A DNA stretch of 15,949 nucleotides from positions 1-15,949 of the forward strand of contig CAJMOI010000031.1 in assembly GCA_905215105.1 (NCBI GenBank), read 5' to 3'. The position numbers and the translations under genes were made by a program. Below are positions 1 through 7,935 of the stretch, one piece after another. The DNA is from an uncultured bacterium. GTDB taxonomy: Bacteria; Bacillota; Clostridia; Oscillospirales; Acutalibacteraceae. The stretch's first letter is position 1. The number at the start of each line of letters is the position of its first letter. The notes under the pieces were generated by a model. It saw nothing but the letters and a program-made list of their open reading frames with translations, was not told the origin of the DNA and ran no database searches.

Positions 1-1158
1 ACAGGCAGTTCTTTGCCGGAAACTTCGGACACGGAAAGCAAAAAGGGAACCACGACCCAGCTGACGGAGGTTTCCCAGACGGAAGAAATGCGGGCGGTGT
101 GGGTGCCGGTCATGTCCCTGCAGATGAATGGGGAAGGGGAAGCAGCTTTTCAGAAAAAGTTTGACGAGATTATTTCCACGTCTTTGGAAAAAGGGATGAA
201 CACCCTGATTGTCCATGTACGGCCTTTCGGCGATTCCTTTTACCCGTCGGAATACTTTCCCTGGTCCCATGCCCTCAGCGGAACCCAGGGGGTGGACCCG
301 GGGTATGATCCTCTGGCCTATATGGTAGAAGCGGCTCACAAAGCGGGACTGGCCATCCATGCCTGGGTAAACCCTCTGCGGATTCAAGCTAGCAGCACCC
401 CATCCATCCTCTCTCAGGACAATCCCTATACTTTGTGGAAGGGAGACAGCGAAAAAAAGGACTGGACAGTCAAGACAGACAGCGGAATCTATTATAATCC
501 CGCCATCCCGGAAGTGAGGAGCTATATCGCCGATGGGGTGGCGGAAATTGTGGAGAAGTACCCGGTGGACGGCGTCCAGTTTGACGATTACTTTTACCCC
601 ACACAGGACGAGTCCTTTGACGAAACCGCCTACCAGACGTACTGTGAGCAGGCGAAAAAAGACGGGTATTCCGCTCTGTCCCTCAGTCAGTGGCGAAAAG
701 CCAATATCAACGCGCTGGTTTCACTGGTGTATCAGAAAATCAAGGAGGTCAATCCCAAAACTGTTTTCGGCATTTCCCCACAGGGAAACCTGTCCAACAA
801 TGACGCGCTGGGAGCGGACGTGGCTTCCTGGTGTTCGGCAAAGGGGTATCTGGATTATATCTGCCCCCAGATGTATGTGAATTTTGAAAATGATGCCCTG
901 CCCTTTACCGAAACCATTGAGACCTGGAAAAATCTCATTACCGAGGATTCCATTGCGTTTTATGTGGGGCTGGCGGTGTATAAGGCCGGTTCCGATGCAG
1001 ACGGCGGCACCTGGGAAAAGTCCGGGGATATTCTCTCCCGGCAGGTCATGGCCGGGCGGGAGATTGACTGTGACGGGTTTATGTTCTATTCCTATGACTA
1101 TCTGGATACCGACCAGACCCGGGAAGAAATGGAAAATGTCATGAAGGTATTCCGGTAA
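1..1158 (+). CDS. GHL10 / DUF187 glycosyl hydrolase-like protein, 5' end missing
   Basis: This is a glycosyl-hydrolase-like TIM-barrel protein of the GHL10 (DUF187, YngK-like) family, which is usually secreted or lipid-anchored and thought to act on cell-wall or other polysaccharides; the exact substrate is unknown. The reading frame is open from base 1 and runs to a TAA at 1158. A TTG at 13 could start a 381-residue protein, but it has no Shine-Dalgarno sequence, and the first 25 residues are a Ser/Thr/Glu-rich linker of the kind that follows a lipoprotein signal, so I infer that the gene begins upstream of the window. Counting from that TTG, the barrel begins near residue 26 (MRAVWVPV), followed by HAWVNPLR (116-123) and GVQFDDYFYP (187-196), whose acidic pair is a plausible catalytic or binding site. 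No terminator is visible before the next gene. Confidence 0.85.
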   Translation, partial: TGSSLPETSDTESKKGTTTQLTEVSQTEEMRAVWVPVMSLQMNGEGEAAFQKKFDEIISTSLEKGMNTLIVHVRPFGDSFYPSEYFPWSHALSGTQGVDPGYDPLAYMVEAAHKAGLAIHAWVNPLRIQASSTPSILSQDNPYTLWKGDSEKKDWTVKTDSGIYYNPAIPEVRSYIADGVAEIVEKYPVDGVQFDDYFYPTQDESFDETAYQTYCEQAKKDGYSALSLSQWRKANINALVSLVYQKIKEVNPKTVFGISPQGNLSNNDALGADVASWCSAKGYLDYICPQMYVNFENDALPFTETIETWKNLITEDSIAFYVGLAVYKAGSDADGGTWEKSGDILSRQVMAGREIDCDGFMFYSYDYLDTDQTREEMENVMKVFR

Positions 1159-1210
1159 AAGGGTTACACCAAAATCAGGGCTTTTGCACAGCAGACAGGC
1201 GGTTTTTGGA

Positions 1211-1239
1211 TTGCACCAAGGGCGGAACTATGGTACAAT
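1211..1239 (+). promoter_or_regulatory. Extended -10 sigma-A-type promoter of the rRNA methyltransferase gene
   Basis: TTGCAC (1211-1216) and TACAAT (1234-1239) are exactly 17 bases apart, and TG at 1231-1232 gives an extended -10. Transcription would begin near 1246, some 34 bases before the chosen ATG at 1280. This also argues against the upstream TTG at 1184 as the start codon, because it would lie outside the transcript. Confidence 0.7.
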
Positions 1240-1279
1240 CAGGGGAGAAATGAGTGAAACGAGAGAAAGGACAGCATCT

Positions 1280-2422
1280 ATGGAAATGTTTGAAATGGTA
1301 GCCCCCTGTCTGCTGGGTGTGGAAGGCCTTGTGGGGGAAGAGCTGCGGGACATGGAAGCCGCAGAGGTGCGCCCCGAAAACGGCCGTGTGTTTTTCAAGG
1401 GAGACGAGCATATGCTGGCCCGGGCCAATATGGGTTCCCGGTACAGCGAGCGTATTCTGATTCATCTGGGCACATTCCCGGCCCGCACCTTTGAAGAGCT
1501 GTTTCAGGGCGTGAAGTCCCTTCCCTGGGAGCGGTGGATCGGCAAGGAGGATGCTTTCCCGGTGAAAGGCCGTTCCCTGAATTCCAAGCTCCACAGCTTG
1601 CCGGACTGTCAGTCCATTATTAAAAAAGCAGTGGTAGAGCGTCTGCGCAATCGCTATCACGTTTCCTGGTTCGAGGAAACCGGCCCCCTGCACCAGATTC
1701 AGTTTCTGATTATGAAAGATCAGGCCAGCCTGATGCTGGATGCCTCCGGCGTAGGCCTGCATAAGCGGGGCTATCGTCAGAACTCCACGGAAGCCCCCAT
1801 TAAGGAAACACTGGCCGCCGCCATGGTGAAGCTGGCCCGGGTGCGTTCCGACGGAAACTTTATCGACCCCTTCTGCGGTTCCGGCACGCTGCTTACCGAA
1901 GCAGCCCTCTATGCACTGAATATTGCGCCGGGCTTGCAGCGGCGTTTTTCCGCGGAAAAGTGGGCGCAGGTAGATAACCGCGTTTGGCAGGAAGAGCGCA
2001 ACCGTGCCCGTGATCTGGTCAGACGGGACGCCACCTTCCGGGCCACCGGCTATGATATCGACCCGGCGGCGGTGTCGCTGGCACTGGACAACGCCAAAAA
2101 AGCCGGAGTGATTGCCTTTGTCCGTGCGGAAAAGCGGGACATCCGGGACTTTACGGCAGAGGGTGATTACGGCTGTGTCATCTGCAACCCGCCTTATGGC
2201 GAGCGTCTGCTGGATATCCAGACGGCACAGGAGCTGTACCGGGTAATGGGCAAGGTTTTTGTGCCTCAGCATGGCTGGAGCTATTCCATCATCAGCCCGG
2301 ACGAGACCTTTGAGGACTGCTTCGGCCGGAAAGCCGACAAGCGGCGCAAGCTGTACAACGGCATGATTAAGTGCCAGTATTACCAGTACTTTACCTATCC
2401 CAGAGAGCGGAAAAACGGATAA
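1280..2422 (+). CDS. THUMP-domain class I SAM-dependent RNA methyltransferase (RlmL/YpsC-like)
   Basis: This is a predicted 23S rRNA N2-guanine methyltransferase of the RlmL N-terminal-half / B. subtilis YpsC family, acting in the cytoplasm with S-adenosylmethionine. I chose the ATG at 1280 (380 residues, the usual size) because AGAAAGGA lies about 9 bases upstream and the promoter at 1211-1239 starts transcription near 1246; the frame is open back to a TTG at 1184. The N-terminal ~160 residues form the ferredoxin-like/THUMP region. The Rossmann methyltransferase half carries DPFCGSGT (motif I, SAM binding) and NPPYGERL (motif IV, the catalytic NPPY). It lacks the second methyltransferase (RlmK) half found in E. 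coli RlmL, as expected in Firmicutes. It seems to be a single-gene transcription unit ending at the hairpin 2433-2476. Confidence 0.9.
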   Translation: MEMFEMVAPCLLGVEGLVGEELRDMEAAEVRPENGRVFFKGDEHMLARANMGSRYSERILIHLGTFPARTFEELFQGVKSLPWERWIGKEDAFPVKGRSLNSKLHSLPDCQSIIKKAVVERLRNRYHVSWFEETGPLHQIQFLIMKDQASLMLDASGVGLHKRGYRQNSTEAPIKETLAAAMVKLARVRSDGNFIDPFCGSGTLLTEAALYALNIAPGLQRRFSAEKWAQVDNRVWQEERNRARDLVRRDATFRATGYDIDPAAVSLALDNAKKAGVIAFVRAEKRDIRDFTAEGDYGCVICNPPYGERLLDIQTAQELYRVMGKVFVPQHGWSYSIISPDETFEDCFGRKADKRRKLYNGMIKCQYYQYFTYPRERKNG

Positions 2423-2432
2423 AAATCACCGC

Positions 2433-2476
2433 AGCGGCGGGGCGGCAGTTTTGAAAGCTGCTCCCCGCCGCTTTTT
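2433..2476 (+). terminator. Rho-independent terminator after the methyltransferase gene
   Basis: A 10-bp GC stem (AGCGGCGGGG 2433-2442 with CCCCGCCGCT 2463-2472) continues inward as CAG/CTG around a 9-base loop and is followed by TTTTT (2472-2476). It lies 10 bases after the methyltransferase stop and only 3 bases before the Shine-Dalgarno sequence of the next gene, so it may also act as an attenuator in that gene's leader. Confidence 0.85.
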
Positions 2477-2494
2477 GCGAAAGGAGGAATCGTC

Positions 2495-4609
2495 ATGACC
2501 TTTCACGGCTGCTGGATTCAGCCGGAGGAATTCCGGAATCTTGCGCCTCTTTCGGTATTCCACCGGGAACACCAGCCTCTGGCGGAGGAGTACCACCATC
2601 CGGAATCCCTGCAAAACCTGCACATGCTGGTACGTACATCGGTATTCCTCAGGGGGGACGAAAAACAAGTGCTGCTGCGGCTGACGGCAGACGACTGCTA
2701 TCAGCTTCGGGTTAATGGGCAGTTCGCCGGACAGGGGCCTGCACCGGGCTATTATTTCCACTATTACTGGAATGAAATCGACGTGACGGAGCTGGTACAT
2801 CCCGGGGAAAACCGGCTGGAATTCCACGTGTACTATCAGGGGCTCATCAACCGGGTGTGGAACAGCGGCGATTTGCGGATGGGCATGATCTGCGATGTGC
2901 TGGCAGACGGGCAGTGCATTGCGGCCTCCGACAGCAGCTGGCGCTATGCCCTTTCGCCCCGGTATGTGTCCCGCCGGAAAATCGGGTATGACACCCAGTT
3001 CCTGGAAGATTACGACTGCCGGATTCCCCTGCCGGAGTTCCGGCCTTCCTGTGAAAACCGGCAGGCCGATTACACCTTTTCGCCGGAGCCGGAGCCCATG
3101 CTGGCCTTTTCCCGGCAGGAACCGGTGCTGGCCCGGCAGTTGGATGAAACCACCTTCTTTTTTGACTTTGGGGAAGAGCTGGCAGGCTGTCCCGTGTTGG
3201 AAGTAACCGGACAGGCCGGGGACACGGTGCAGCTGTTCTTTGGGGAGGAAACGGAGGACACCTTTCTGAAAACTCGGTGGAATATGCGCTGCGGCTGTGC
3301 GTACCGGGAGACCATTACCCTTGCGGAGGGGGAAAACCGGGTGGAACAGTACGATTACAAGGCTTTCCGCTATGCCACGGTTCAGCTTTCCCCGGGGACG
3401 GTGCTGCGTCAATTCTGGGTGCGGGCCCGCAGTGCTGCTTTTGACGAAAATGCCTGTTTGCTGAAAACCGATGACCCGGTGCTGGCGCAGGTATTCCGGA
3501 TGTGCAAAAATACCATCCATTGGGGCGTGCAGGAGGTTTTTGTGGATTGTCCCACCCGGGAAAAAGGGCAGTATGCCGGTGATCTGACCATTTCCACCGC
3601 GTCCCATGTGTGGCTGACCGGCAACACCCACTTGCTGAAAAAAGCCATCGAAAACCAGATGCAGTCCGCCTTTGTGGACAAGGGTCTGCTGGCGGTCACC
3701 CCCGGTTCTCTGATGCAGGAAATCGCCGACTATTCCCTACAATTTCCCATTCTGGTGCGCCGTCATCTGGCGTTTACCGGGGACAGGGCTTTCGCAGAAA
3801 AGGGGTTGGCGGCCTGTGAAGCCATGCTGAAGAGCTTTTCTCCATATGCCTGTGAGGACGGGCTGCTGGCACAGGTAACCGGCAAGTGGAATCTGGTGGA
3901 CTGGCCGGACAACCTTCGGGACGGCTACGACTTTCCGCTGGAAAATCCGGTGGGGCCGGGACGTCACGCAGTGCTCAACGGGTTTTATCTGATTGCGGTA
4001 AAGGAGACAGAAGCGCTCCAGCGGCTGCAGGGTCATTCCTGTCAAAATCGGTTTGAGGCGCTGGCCCGCAGTTTTCAGCAGGCGTTTTTCTGCAAAGAAA
4101 CCGGGCTGTACACCGACAGCGAAACCACCCGTCACAGTGCACTCCACTCCAATATCCTGCCGGCCTTTGCGGGAATCGTCCCGAAAGAGAGCCGGGAGAC
4201 GGTCGCCCGTTTTCTGGAAGAAAAAGGGCTGTGCTGCGGCGTGTATATGAGCTGGTTTTTGTTAAAAGCCCTGTGCCGTCTGGGCCGTTATGACGCGGCC
4301 TGGAAGCTGATGACCTCCACCGGTTCCCGCTCCTGGTACAATATGGTGCGGGAAGGGGGAACTACCTGTTTTGAAGCCTGGGGGAAGGATCAGAAGTGGA
4401 ACACCAGCCTGTGCCATCCCTGGGCCACAGGGCCGGTGTCCGTGCTGATCGAGGATCTGCTGGGATACCGCCCGGACGGGAGCAGAGGGGAGGATCATAC
4501 CCCGCCGTGGTCCCACACGGAAGTCCTGTTGAACTGGCGGAGGACGGAACAAAAAATTACCAAAGAAAACTGCATTTTACAAGAACCGTCTCGACATAAC
4601 GGGGTATAA
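2495..4609 (+). CDS. GH78 family alpha-L-rhamnosidase-like glycoside hydrolase
   Basis: This 704-residue protein resembles GH78 alpha-L-rhamnosidases, which release terminal L-rhamnose from plant glycosides or polysaccharides by inversion. The start ATG has an excellent AAAGGAGG at 2480-2487. Beta-sandwich regions occupy roughly residues 1-310 and the (alpha/alpha)6 catalytic domain about 320-660. The signature DCPTRE lies at 351-356 with GD at 362-363; D351 and E356 match the conserved acids (E356 the proposed general acid), and E627 in FEAWG matches the general-base region. No signal peptide or membrane segment is visible, so the enzyme is probably cytoplasmic and would act on imported glycosides. 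The short tail after ~660 is poorly conserved-looking. No promoter fits between the preceding terminator and its ribosome-binding site. GH78-type folds also occur in proteins of other specificity, so rhamnose itself is inferred. Confidence 0.82.
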   Translation: MTFHGCWIQPEEFRNLAPLSVFHREHQPLAEEYHHPESLQNLHMLVRTSVFLRGDEKQVLLRLTADDCYQLRVNGQFAGQGPAPGYYFHYYWNEIDVTELVHPGENRLEFHVYYQGLINRVWNSGDLRMGMICDVLADGQCIAASDSSWRYALSPRYVSRRKIGYDTQFLEDYDCRIPLPEFRPSCENRQADYTFSPEPEPMLAFSRQEPVLARQLDETTFFFDFGEELAGCPVLEVTGQAGDTVQLFFGEETEDTFLKTRWNMRCGCAYRETITLAEGENRVEQYDYKAFRYATVQLSPGTVLRQFWVRARSAAFDENACLLKTDDPVLAQVFRMCKNTIHWGVQEVFVDCPTREKGQYAGDLTISTASHVWLTGNTHLLKKAIENQMQSAFVDKGLLAVTPGSLMQEIADYSLQFPILVRRHLAFTGDRAFAEKGLAACEAMLKSFSPYACEDGLLAQVTGKWNLVDWPDNLRDGYDFPLENPVGPGRHAVLNGFYLIAVKETEALQRLQGHSCQNRFEALARSFQQAFFCKETGLYTDSETTRHSALHSNILPAFAGIVPKESRETVARFLEEKGLCCGVYMSWFLLKALCRLGRYDAAWKLMTSTGSRSWYNMVREGGTTCFEAWGKDQKWNTSLCHPWATGPVSVLIEDLLGYRPDGSRGEDHTPPWSHTEVLLNWRRTEQKITKENCILQEPSRHNGV

Positions 4610-4610
4610 T
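4605..4610 (+). promoter_or_regulatory. Candidate -10 box for the DUF4430-ECF pair
   Basis: A perfect TATAAT overlaps the stop codon of the GH78 gene, 44 bases before the next start codon. No good -35 hexamer sits 16-18 bases upstream (the bases there read close to AGAACC), so this is a weak or activator-dependent promoter at best. The pair could instead be read through from the GH78 gene. Confidence 0.4.
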
Positions 4611-4653
4611 GGCAGCATAGTTTTCAGGCTGTACCGGAAAGGAAGTTGTCAAA

Positions 4654-5046
4654 GTGAAGAATCGAAAAGCATGGTTGGGGCTGGGTGCCGTGGTTGTAGT
4701 GGCCGCAATCCTTTTTACAGTGTATTGGGCATTTGCTCCCCAGGGAAAGGAAGGCGCCAAGACCATTACAGTGGAAGTTTTCAACGGGGAAGAATTCGTG
4801 GGAAACCATACCCTGACAACCGATAAGGCGTATTTGGGGGATGCACTGGAAGAAGCGGGGCTGGTGGAAGGCGAAGAAAGCGCCACCGGTCTGTTTGTCA
4901 AAACCGTGGACGGTATCACCGCAGACGACAGCCAGCAGCAGTGGTGGTGCTTTACCAAAGGCGGAAAAGATCTGAACACCGGCGTAGATGCAACCCCTGT
5001 GGAGGATGGGGATTGTTTTGAAGCCACCTTGAAAACCGGATGGTGA
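4654..5046 (+). CDS. Membrane-anchored DUF4430 domain protein
   Basis: This small protein of 130 residues begins with a GTG at 4654, supported by GGAAAGGAAG about 8 bases upstream. Residues ~7-27 form a single hydrophobic segment (LGLGAVVVVAAILFTVYWAF) after a basic KNRK start. There is no lipobox cysteine, so it is probably an N-terminally anchored extracytoplasmic protein. The rest fits DUF4430, which has the fold of the C-terminal domain of transcobalamin-type vitamin B12 carriers: QQWWCFTKGGKDLNTGV and the EDGDCFEATL end are typical. Its stop codon overlaps the ATG of the ECF S component by one base (TGATG), so the two are translated together. I infer that it helps deliver or recognise the ligand of that transporter; cobalamin is a possibility suggested only by the fold. 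The two cysteines in the domain could form a disulfide. Confidence 0.85.
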   Translation: MKNRKAWLGLGAVVVVAAILFTVYWAFAPQGKEGAKTITVEVFNGEEFVGNHTLTTDKAYLGDALEEAGLVEGEESATGLFVKTVDGITADDSQQQWWCFTKGGKDLNTGVDATPVEDGDCFEATLKTGW

Positions 5047-5543
5047 TGAAGCCCCGGGAACTGGTGACGGCGGCGTTTATGGGAGCGCTTCTGTATGTGC
5101 AGCAGGTAGCGCTGGCCGCTTTGCCCAATATTCATCTATGCGCATTTCTGATACTGATGTATGCCCTCTACTTTCCCCGTGCAGTGGTCTTTGCAGTGGC
5201 GGTTTTTGTCCTGCTGGAAGGAATCACCTATGGCTTCGGTCTGTGGTGGATCAGCTATCTGTACACCTGGCCGCTGTTGTTGTTGGTGGCGCTGTTGTTC
5301 CGGAAAAACCGTTCGCCGGTTTTCTGGGCGGCGATTGCCGGCGGCTTTGGCCTGCTGTATGGCGCTTTGTGTGCCATCCCCTATTTTTTCATGGGAGGGC
5401 CCGCTGCGGCAATCAGTTACTGGATTTATGGAATTCCCTTCGACCTGATTCACGGCATCAGCAATGTCTGCATTATGCTGCTGCTTTGGAAACCCATGGG
5501 AAAGGTGTTTGCCCGGCTGGAAAAACTGATAGGCCGGAGTTAG
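5046..5543 (+). CDS. ECF transporter S component (substrate unknown)
   Basis: This is a 165-residue, very hydrophobic protein with about five to six membrane segments. It is the substrate-binding S subunit of an energy-coupling-factor vitamin transporter. The start MKPRELVTAAFMGALLYVQQ and the later LPNIHLCAFLIL and YGFGLWWISYLYTW stretches are typical of a family of S components often found beside DUF4430 proteins. I chose the ATG at 5046 because it makes a TGATG coupling with the upstream stop; an in-frame ATG at 5040 would add two residues. No EcfA or EcfT genes are present, so it probably shares an energising module encoded elsewhere (group II arrangement). No cobalamin, thiamine or other riboswitch fits in the short leader of the pair, so substrate control is not visible. 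A strong terminator follows. Confidence 0.85.
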   Translation: MKPRELVTAAFMGALLYVQQVALAALPNIHLCAFLILMYALYFPRAVVFAVAVFVLLEGITYGFGLWWISYLYTWPLLLLVALLFRKNRSPVFWAAIAGGFGLLYGALCAIPYFFMGGPAAAISYWIYGIPFDLIHGISNVCIMLLLWKPMGKVFARLEKLIGRS

Positions 5544-5560
5544 TAGAAAAAACAAGCAGA

Positions 5561-5604
5561 AGAAACACGGATGGGCGGCGATTAGCTGCCCATTTGTTTC
5601 TTTT
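5561..5604 (+). terminator. Rho-independent terminator after the ECF S component
   Basis: A 9-bp stem (ATGGGCGGC 5571-5579 with GCTGCCCAT 5585-5593, one G-U pair, loop GATTA) is extended by AGAAAC/GTTTCT (5561-5566 with 5596-5601) across a small interior loop, and ends in TTTT. It separates the DUF4430-ECF unit from the fhs operon promoter 22 bases further on. Confidence 0.85.
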
Positions 5605-5625
5605 GTCCGAATTTATCGGAAACGC

Positions 5626-5654
5626 TTTTACACCGCCGGAGAATGTGATATAAT
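5626..5654 (+). promoter_or_regulatory. Promoter of the fhs-tsaE-tsaB-rpiB-upp operon
   Basis: TTTTAC (5626-5631) and a perfect TATAAT (5649-5654) are separated by 17 bases, and TG at 5646-5647 makes an extended -10. Transcription should begin near 5661, giving a leader of about 85 bases that contains the hairpin at 5672-5720. Confidence 0.8.
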
Positions 5655-5671
5655 AAAAACTAAAGTCAAAG

Positions 5672-5720
5672 GCCGGGGGTTCCCTTTGTCCGGAAAGAAA
5701 AGGGAACCCATACACCCGGC
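5672..5720 (+). promoter_or_regulatory. Long leader hairpin upstream of fhs
   Basis: The leader can fold into one long stem: GCCGGG (5672-5677) pairs with CCCGGC (5715-5720), and GGTTCCCTTT (5678-5687) pairs without mismatch with AAAGGGAACC (5699-5708), leaving a one-sided 6-base bulge (CATACA) and an 11-base loop. It ends 8 bases before the Shine-Dalgarno AGGAGAGG (5729-5736). No U-run follows, so it is not an intrinsic terminator. It could be a stability element or a protein/ligand-controlled leader. It does not look like the tetrahydrofolate riboswitch, which is longer and has conserved loops that I do not find. Confidence 0.6.
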
Positions 5721-5746
5721 TGTTTAACAGGAGAGGTGAAGGACTC

Positions 5747-7423
5747 ATGCTGAGCGATATCGAGATCGCACAGAACGCAACCCTGATTCCGATTGCAAAA
5801 ATCGCAGAAGAACTGGGAATTCACGAGGAAGAACTGGAGCCCTATGGCCGTTATAAGGCCAAGGTCAACGAGGAGCTTTTCAACCGTCTGAAAGACCGTC
5901 CCGACGGCAAGCTGATTCTCGTAACTGCCATTAACCCCACCCCTGCCGGTGAGGGAAAGACCACCACATCCGTGGGTCTGGGACAGGCCATGAAGAAAAT
6001 CGGCAAAAACGCCGTGATTGCCCTGCGTGAACCCTCTTTGGGACCGGTTTTCGGCATTAAGGGCGGCGCAGCCGGCGGCGGATATGCACAGGTGCTGCCC
6101 ATGGAGGACATCAACCTGCACTTTACCGGCGATATGCACGCCATCACCAGCGCCAACAACCTGCTGTGCGCCATGCTGGACAACCATATGCAGCAGGGCA
6201 ACGCACTGGGCATTGACCAGCGCCGGATTGTCATCAAGCGCTGCATGGATATGAACGACCGGGCACTGCGGAATATTGTGGTGGGCCTTGGCGGAAAGAT
6301 CAACGGCATCCCCCGGGAGGATGGCTTTATCATCACCGTGGCCAGCGAGGTCATGGCCATTCTCTGTCTGGCAAAGGACCGGGAGGATCTGAAAAAGCGT
6401 CTGGGCGACATTCTGGTGGCTTATACTTATGACGGTAAGCCCGTATTTGCCCGGGATCTGAAAGCGGACGGCGCAATGGCTGCCCTGCTGAAAGACGCCA
6501 TCAACCCCAATCTGGTGCAGACGCTGGAAGGCACCCCCGCCATCATGCACGGCGGCCCCTTCGCAAACATTGCCCATGGTTGCAACTCTGTCCGGGCAAC
6601 GCGTCTGGCATTGAAGCTGGGCGATTACTGCATCACTGAGGCCGGTTTCGGCTCTGATCTGGGTGCAGAGAAATTCATGGACATCAAGTGCCGCATGGCA
6701 GGGCTGGCTCCCTCCTGTGTGGTGGTGGTGGCCACTGTCCGTGCCTTCAAGTACAACGGCGGTGTGCCGAAAGCAGAGCTTTCCGCCGAAAACGTGGAGG
6801 CCGTGGAGAAGGGCATTATCAACCTGAAAGCCCATGTGGAAAATATGCATAAATATGGTGTGCCGGTGATCGTGGCCATCAACCGCTTCCCCTCCGATAC
6901 GGAAGCAGAGCTGGCTGTGGTGGACAAGTGCTGCCGTGAAATGAATGTGCCTTATGCCCTGTCCGAGGTTTTTGCAAAGGGCGGCGAAGGCGGCGTCGAG
7001 CTGGCAAAGGTTATCACAGAGATCATCGACAAAGAGGATACCAGCAAGGGCTTTGCACCCATTTACAGCAACGACCTGACGGTGGAAGAAAAAATCAACG
7101 CCATTGCCACCAAGATTTACGGTGCAGACGGCGTGACCTATACCACTGCGGCAAAGAAGGCCCTGAAGGAGATTCACGAGCTGGGCGGCGACAAAATGCC
7201 GGTCTGCATCGCAAAAACTCAGTACTCTCTTTCCGACAACGCAGCACTGCTGGGACGGCCTTCCGGCTTTACCATCACCATCCGTGATCTGCGGCTTTCC
7301 AATGGCGCGGGCTTTGTCGTGGCCTATGCCGGCGATATCATGACCATGCCCGGGTTGCCCAAGGTGCCCGCAGCCCAGAATATCGATGTGGACGGCAATG
7401 GTGTCATCACCGGCCTGTTCTGA
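5747..7423 (+). CDS. fhs: Formate--tetrahydrofolate ligase
   Basis: This enzyme joins formate to tetrahydrofolate with ATP to make 10-formyl-THF for purines, formyl-Met-tRNA and, in acetogens, the methyl branch of the Wood-Ljungdahl pathway. The length of 558 residues is that of a complete family member. The ATP-binding loop TPAGEGKTTT is at 65-74, followed by REPSLGPVFGIKGGAAGGGY (94-113) and DINLHFTGD (121-129), all hallmark segments. The ATG at 5747 has AGGAGAGG (5729-5736) upstream. It is the first gene of a five-gene operon, preceded by a clear promoter and a structured leader. No other Wood-Ljungdahl gene is present in the window, so a role in acetogenesis cannot be claimed; general one-carbon metabolism is the safe reading. 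Confidence 0.98.
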   Translation: MLSDIEIAQNATLIPIAKIAEELGIHEEELEPYGRYKAKVNEELFNRLKDRPDGKLILVTAINPTPAGEGKTTTSVGLGQAMKKIGKNAVIALREPSLGPVFGIKGGAAGGGYAQVLPMEDINLHFTGDMHAITSANNLLCAMLDNHMQQGNALGIDQRRIVIKRCMDMNDRALRNIVVGLGGKINGIPREDGFIITVASEVMAILCLAKDREDLKKRLGDILVAYTYDGKPVFARDLKADGAMAALLKDAINPNLVQTLEGTPAIMHGGPFANIAHGCNSVRATRLALKLGDYCITEAGFGSDLGAEKFMDIKCRMAGLAPSCVVVVATVRAFKYNGGVPKAELSAENVEAVEKGIINLKAHVENMHKYGVPVIVAINRFPSDTEAELAVVDKCCREMNVPYALSEVFAKGGEGGVELAKVITEIIDKEDTSKGFAPIYSNDLTVEEKINAIATKIYGADGVTYTTAAKKALKEIHELGGDKMPVCIAKTQYSLSDNAALLGRPSGFTITIRDLRLSNGAGFVVAYAGDIMTMPGLPKVPAAQNIDVDGNGVITGLF

Positions 7424-7436
7424 TTAAAGGATGACG

Positions 7437-7895
7437 ATGACAGTTATGAAAGGAACGGATACAAGGGAATACCGCACCCATTCTCCCGAGGAAACCGAGG
7501 CGCTGGGCGAAAAGCTGGCGGCGGTTCTTCGGGGTGGAGAGGTGTTGGCCTTTACCGGCGGCATGGGAATGGGAAAGACTGCTTTTACCCGTGGGCTTGC
7601 CCGGGGTCTGGGAATTGCCGATGGCGTTTCCAGCCCCACCTTTGCGCTGGTTCATGAACACCGGGGCCGTCTTCCTCTGTACCACTTCGATATGTTCCGG
7701 GTTTCCGGCTGGGACGACCTGTATTCCACCGGTTTTTTTGACTATCTGGATATGGGGGCCGTGCTGGCCATCGAATGGAGCGAAAACATTGAGGGCGCGT
7801 TGCCTGACGAAACGATCACCATCGCCATCCGTCCCGGGGAAGGGGACAATGAGCGGATCATTTCGATTTCCGGGCTGACAGAAGACCTTTCCTGA
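7437..7895 (+). CDS. tsaE: tRNA threonylcarbamoyladenosine biosynthesis ATPase TsaE
   Basis: TsaE is the P-loop ATPase that resets the TsaB-TsaD complex during formation of the universal t6A modification at position 37 of ANN-decoding tRNAs. The Walker A loop GGMGMGKT is at residues 41-48, followed by the typical SPTFALVHEH and YHFDMFR segments and a C-terminal EWSEN motif. The length of 152 residues is normal. Three in-frame ATGs (7431, 7437, 7446) are possible; the AAAGG at 7426-7430 is best placed for 7437, while 7431 would overlap the ribosome-binding site. The gene begins 13 bases after fhs and is followed 40 bases later by tsaB, the usual neighbour. Confidence 0.95.
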   Translation: MTVMKGTDTREYRTHSPEETEALGEKLAAVLRGGEVLAFTGGMGMGKTAFTRGLARGLGIADGVSSPTFALVHEHRGRLPLYHFDMFRVSGWDDLYSTGFFDYLDMGAVLAIEWSENIEGALPDETITIAIRPGEGDNERIISISGLTEDLS

Positions 7896-7935
7896 AAAAG
7901 GCTCTGTCCGTGTCCGCTGGAAAGGAAGGAACGGT

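Noticed and set aside
1184..1279. N-terminal extension of the methyltransferase from a TTG at 1184
   Set aside because: It lies largely upstream of the predicted transcript start near 1246 and has no ribosome-binding site. The ATG at 1280 has AGAAAGGA well placed and gives the family's usual length.
4610..4653. Cobalamin riboswitch before the DUF4430-ECF pair
   Set aside because: Only about 44 bases are available, far too few for that element.
5655..5746. Tetrahydrofolate riboswitch before fhs
   Set aside because: The leader is short and made of one long hairpin. The multi-helix layout and conserved loops expected of that riboswitch are not visible.
5666..7177. 503-residue open frame on the minus strand opposite fhs
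   Set aside because: It is a GC-driven shadow of fhs: no ribosome-binding site, low-complexity His/Gln-rich composition, and fhs is unmistakable on the other strand.
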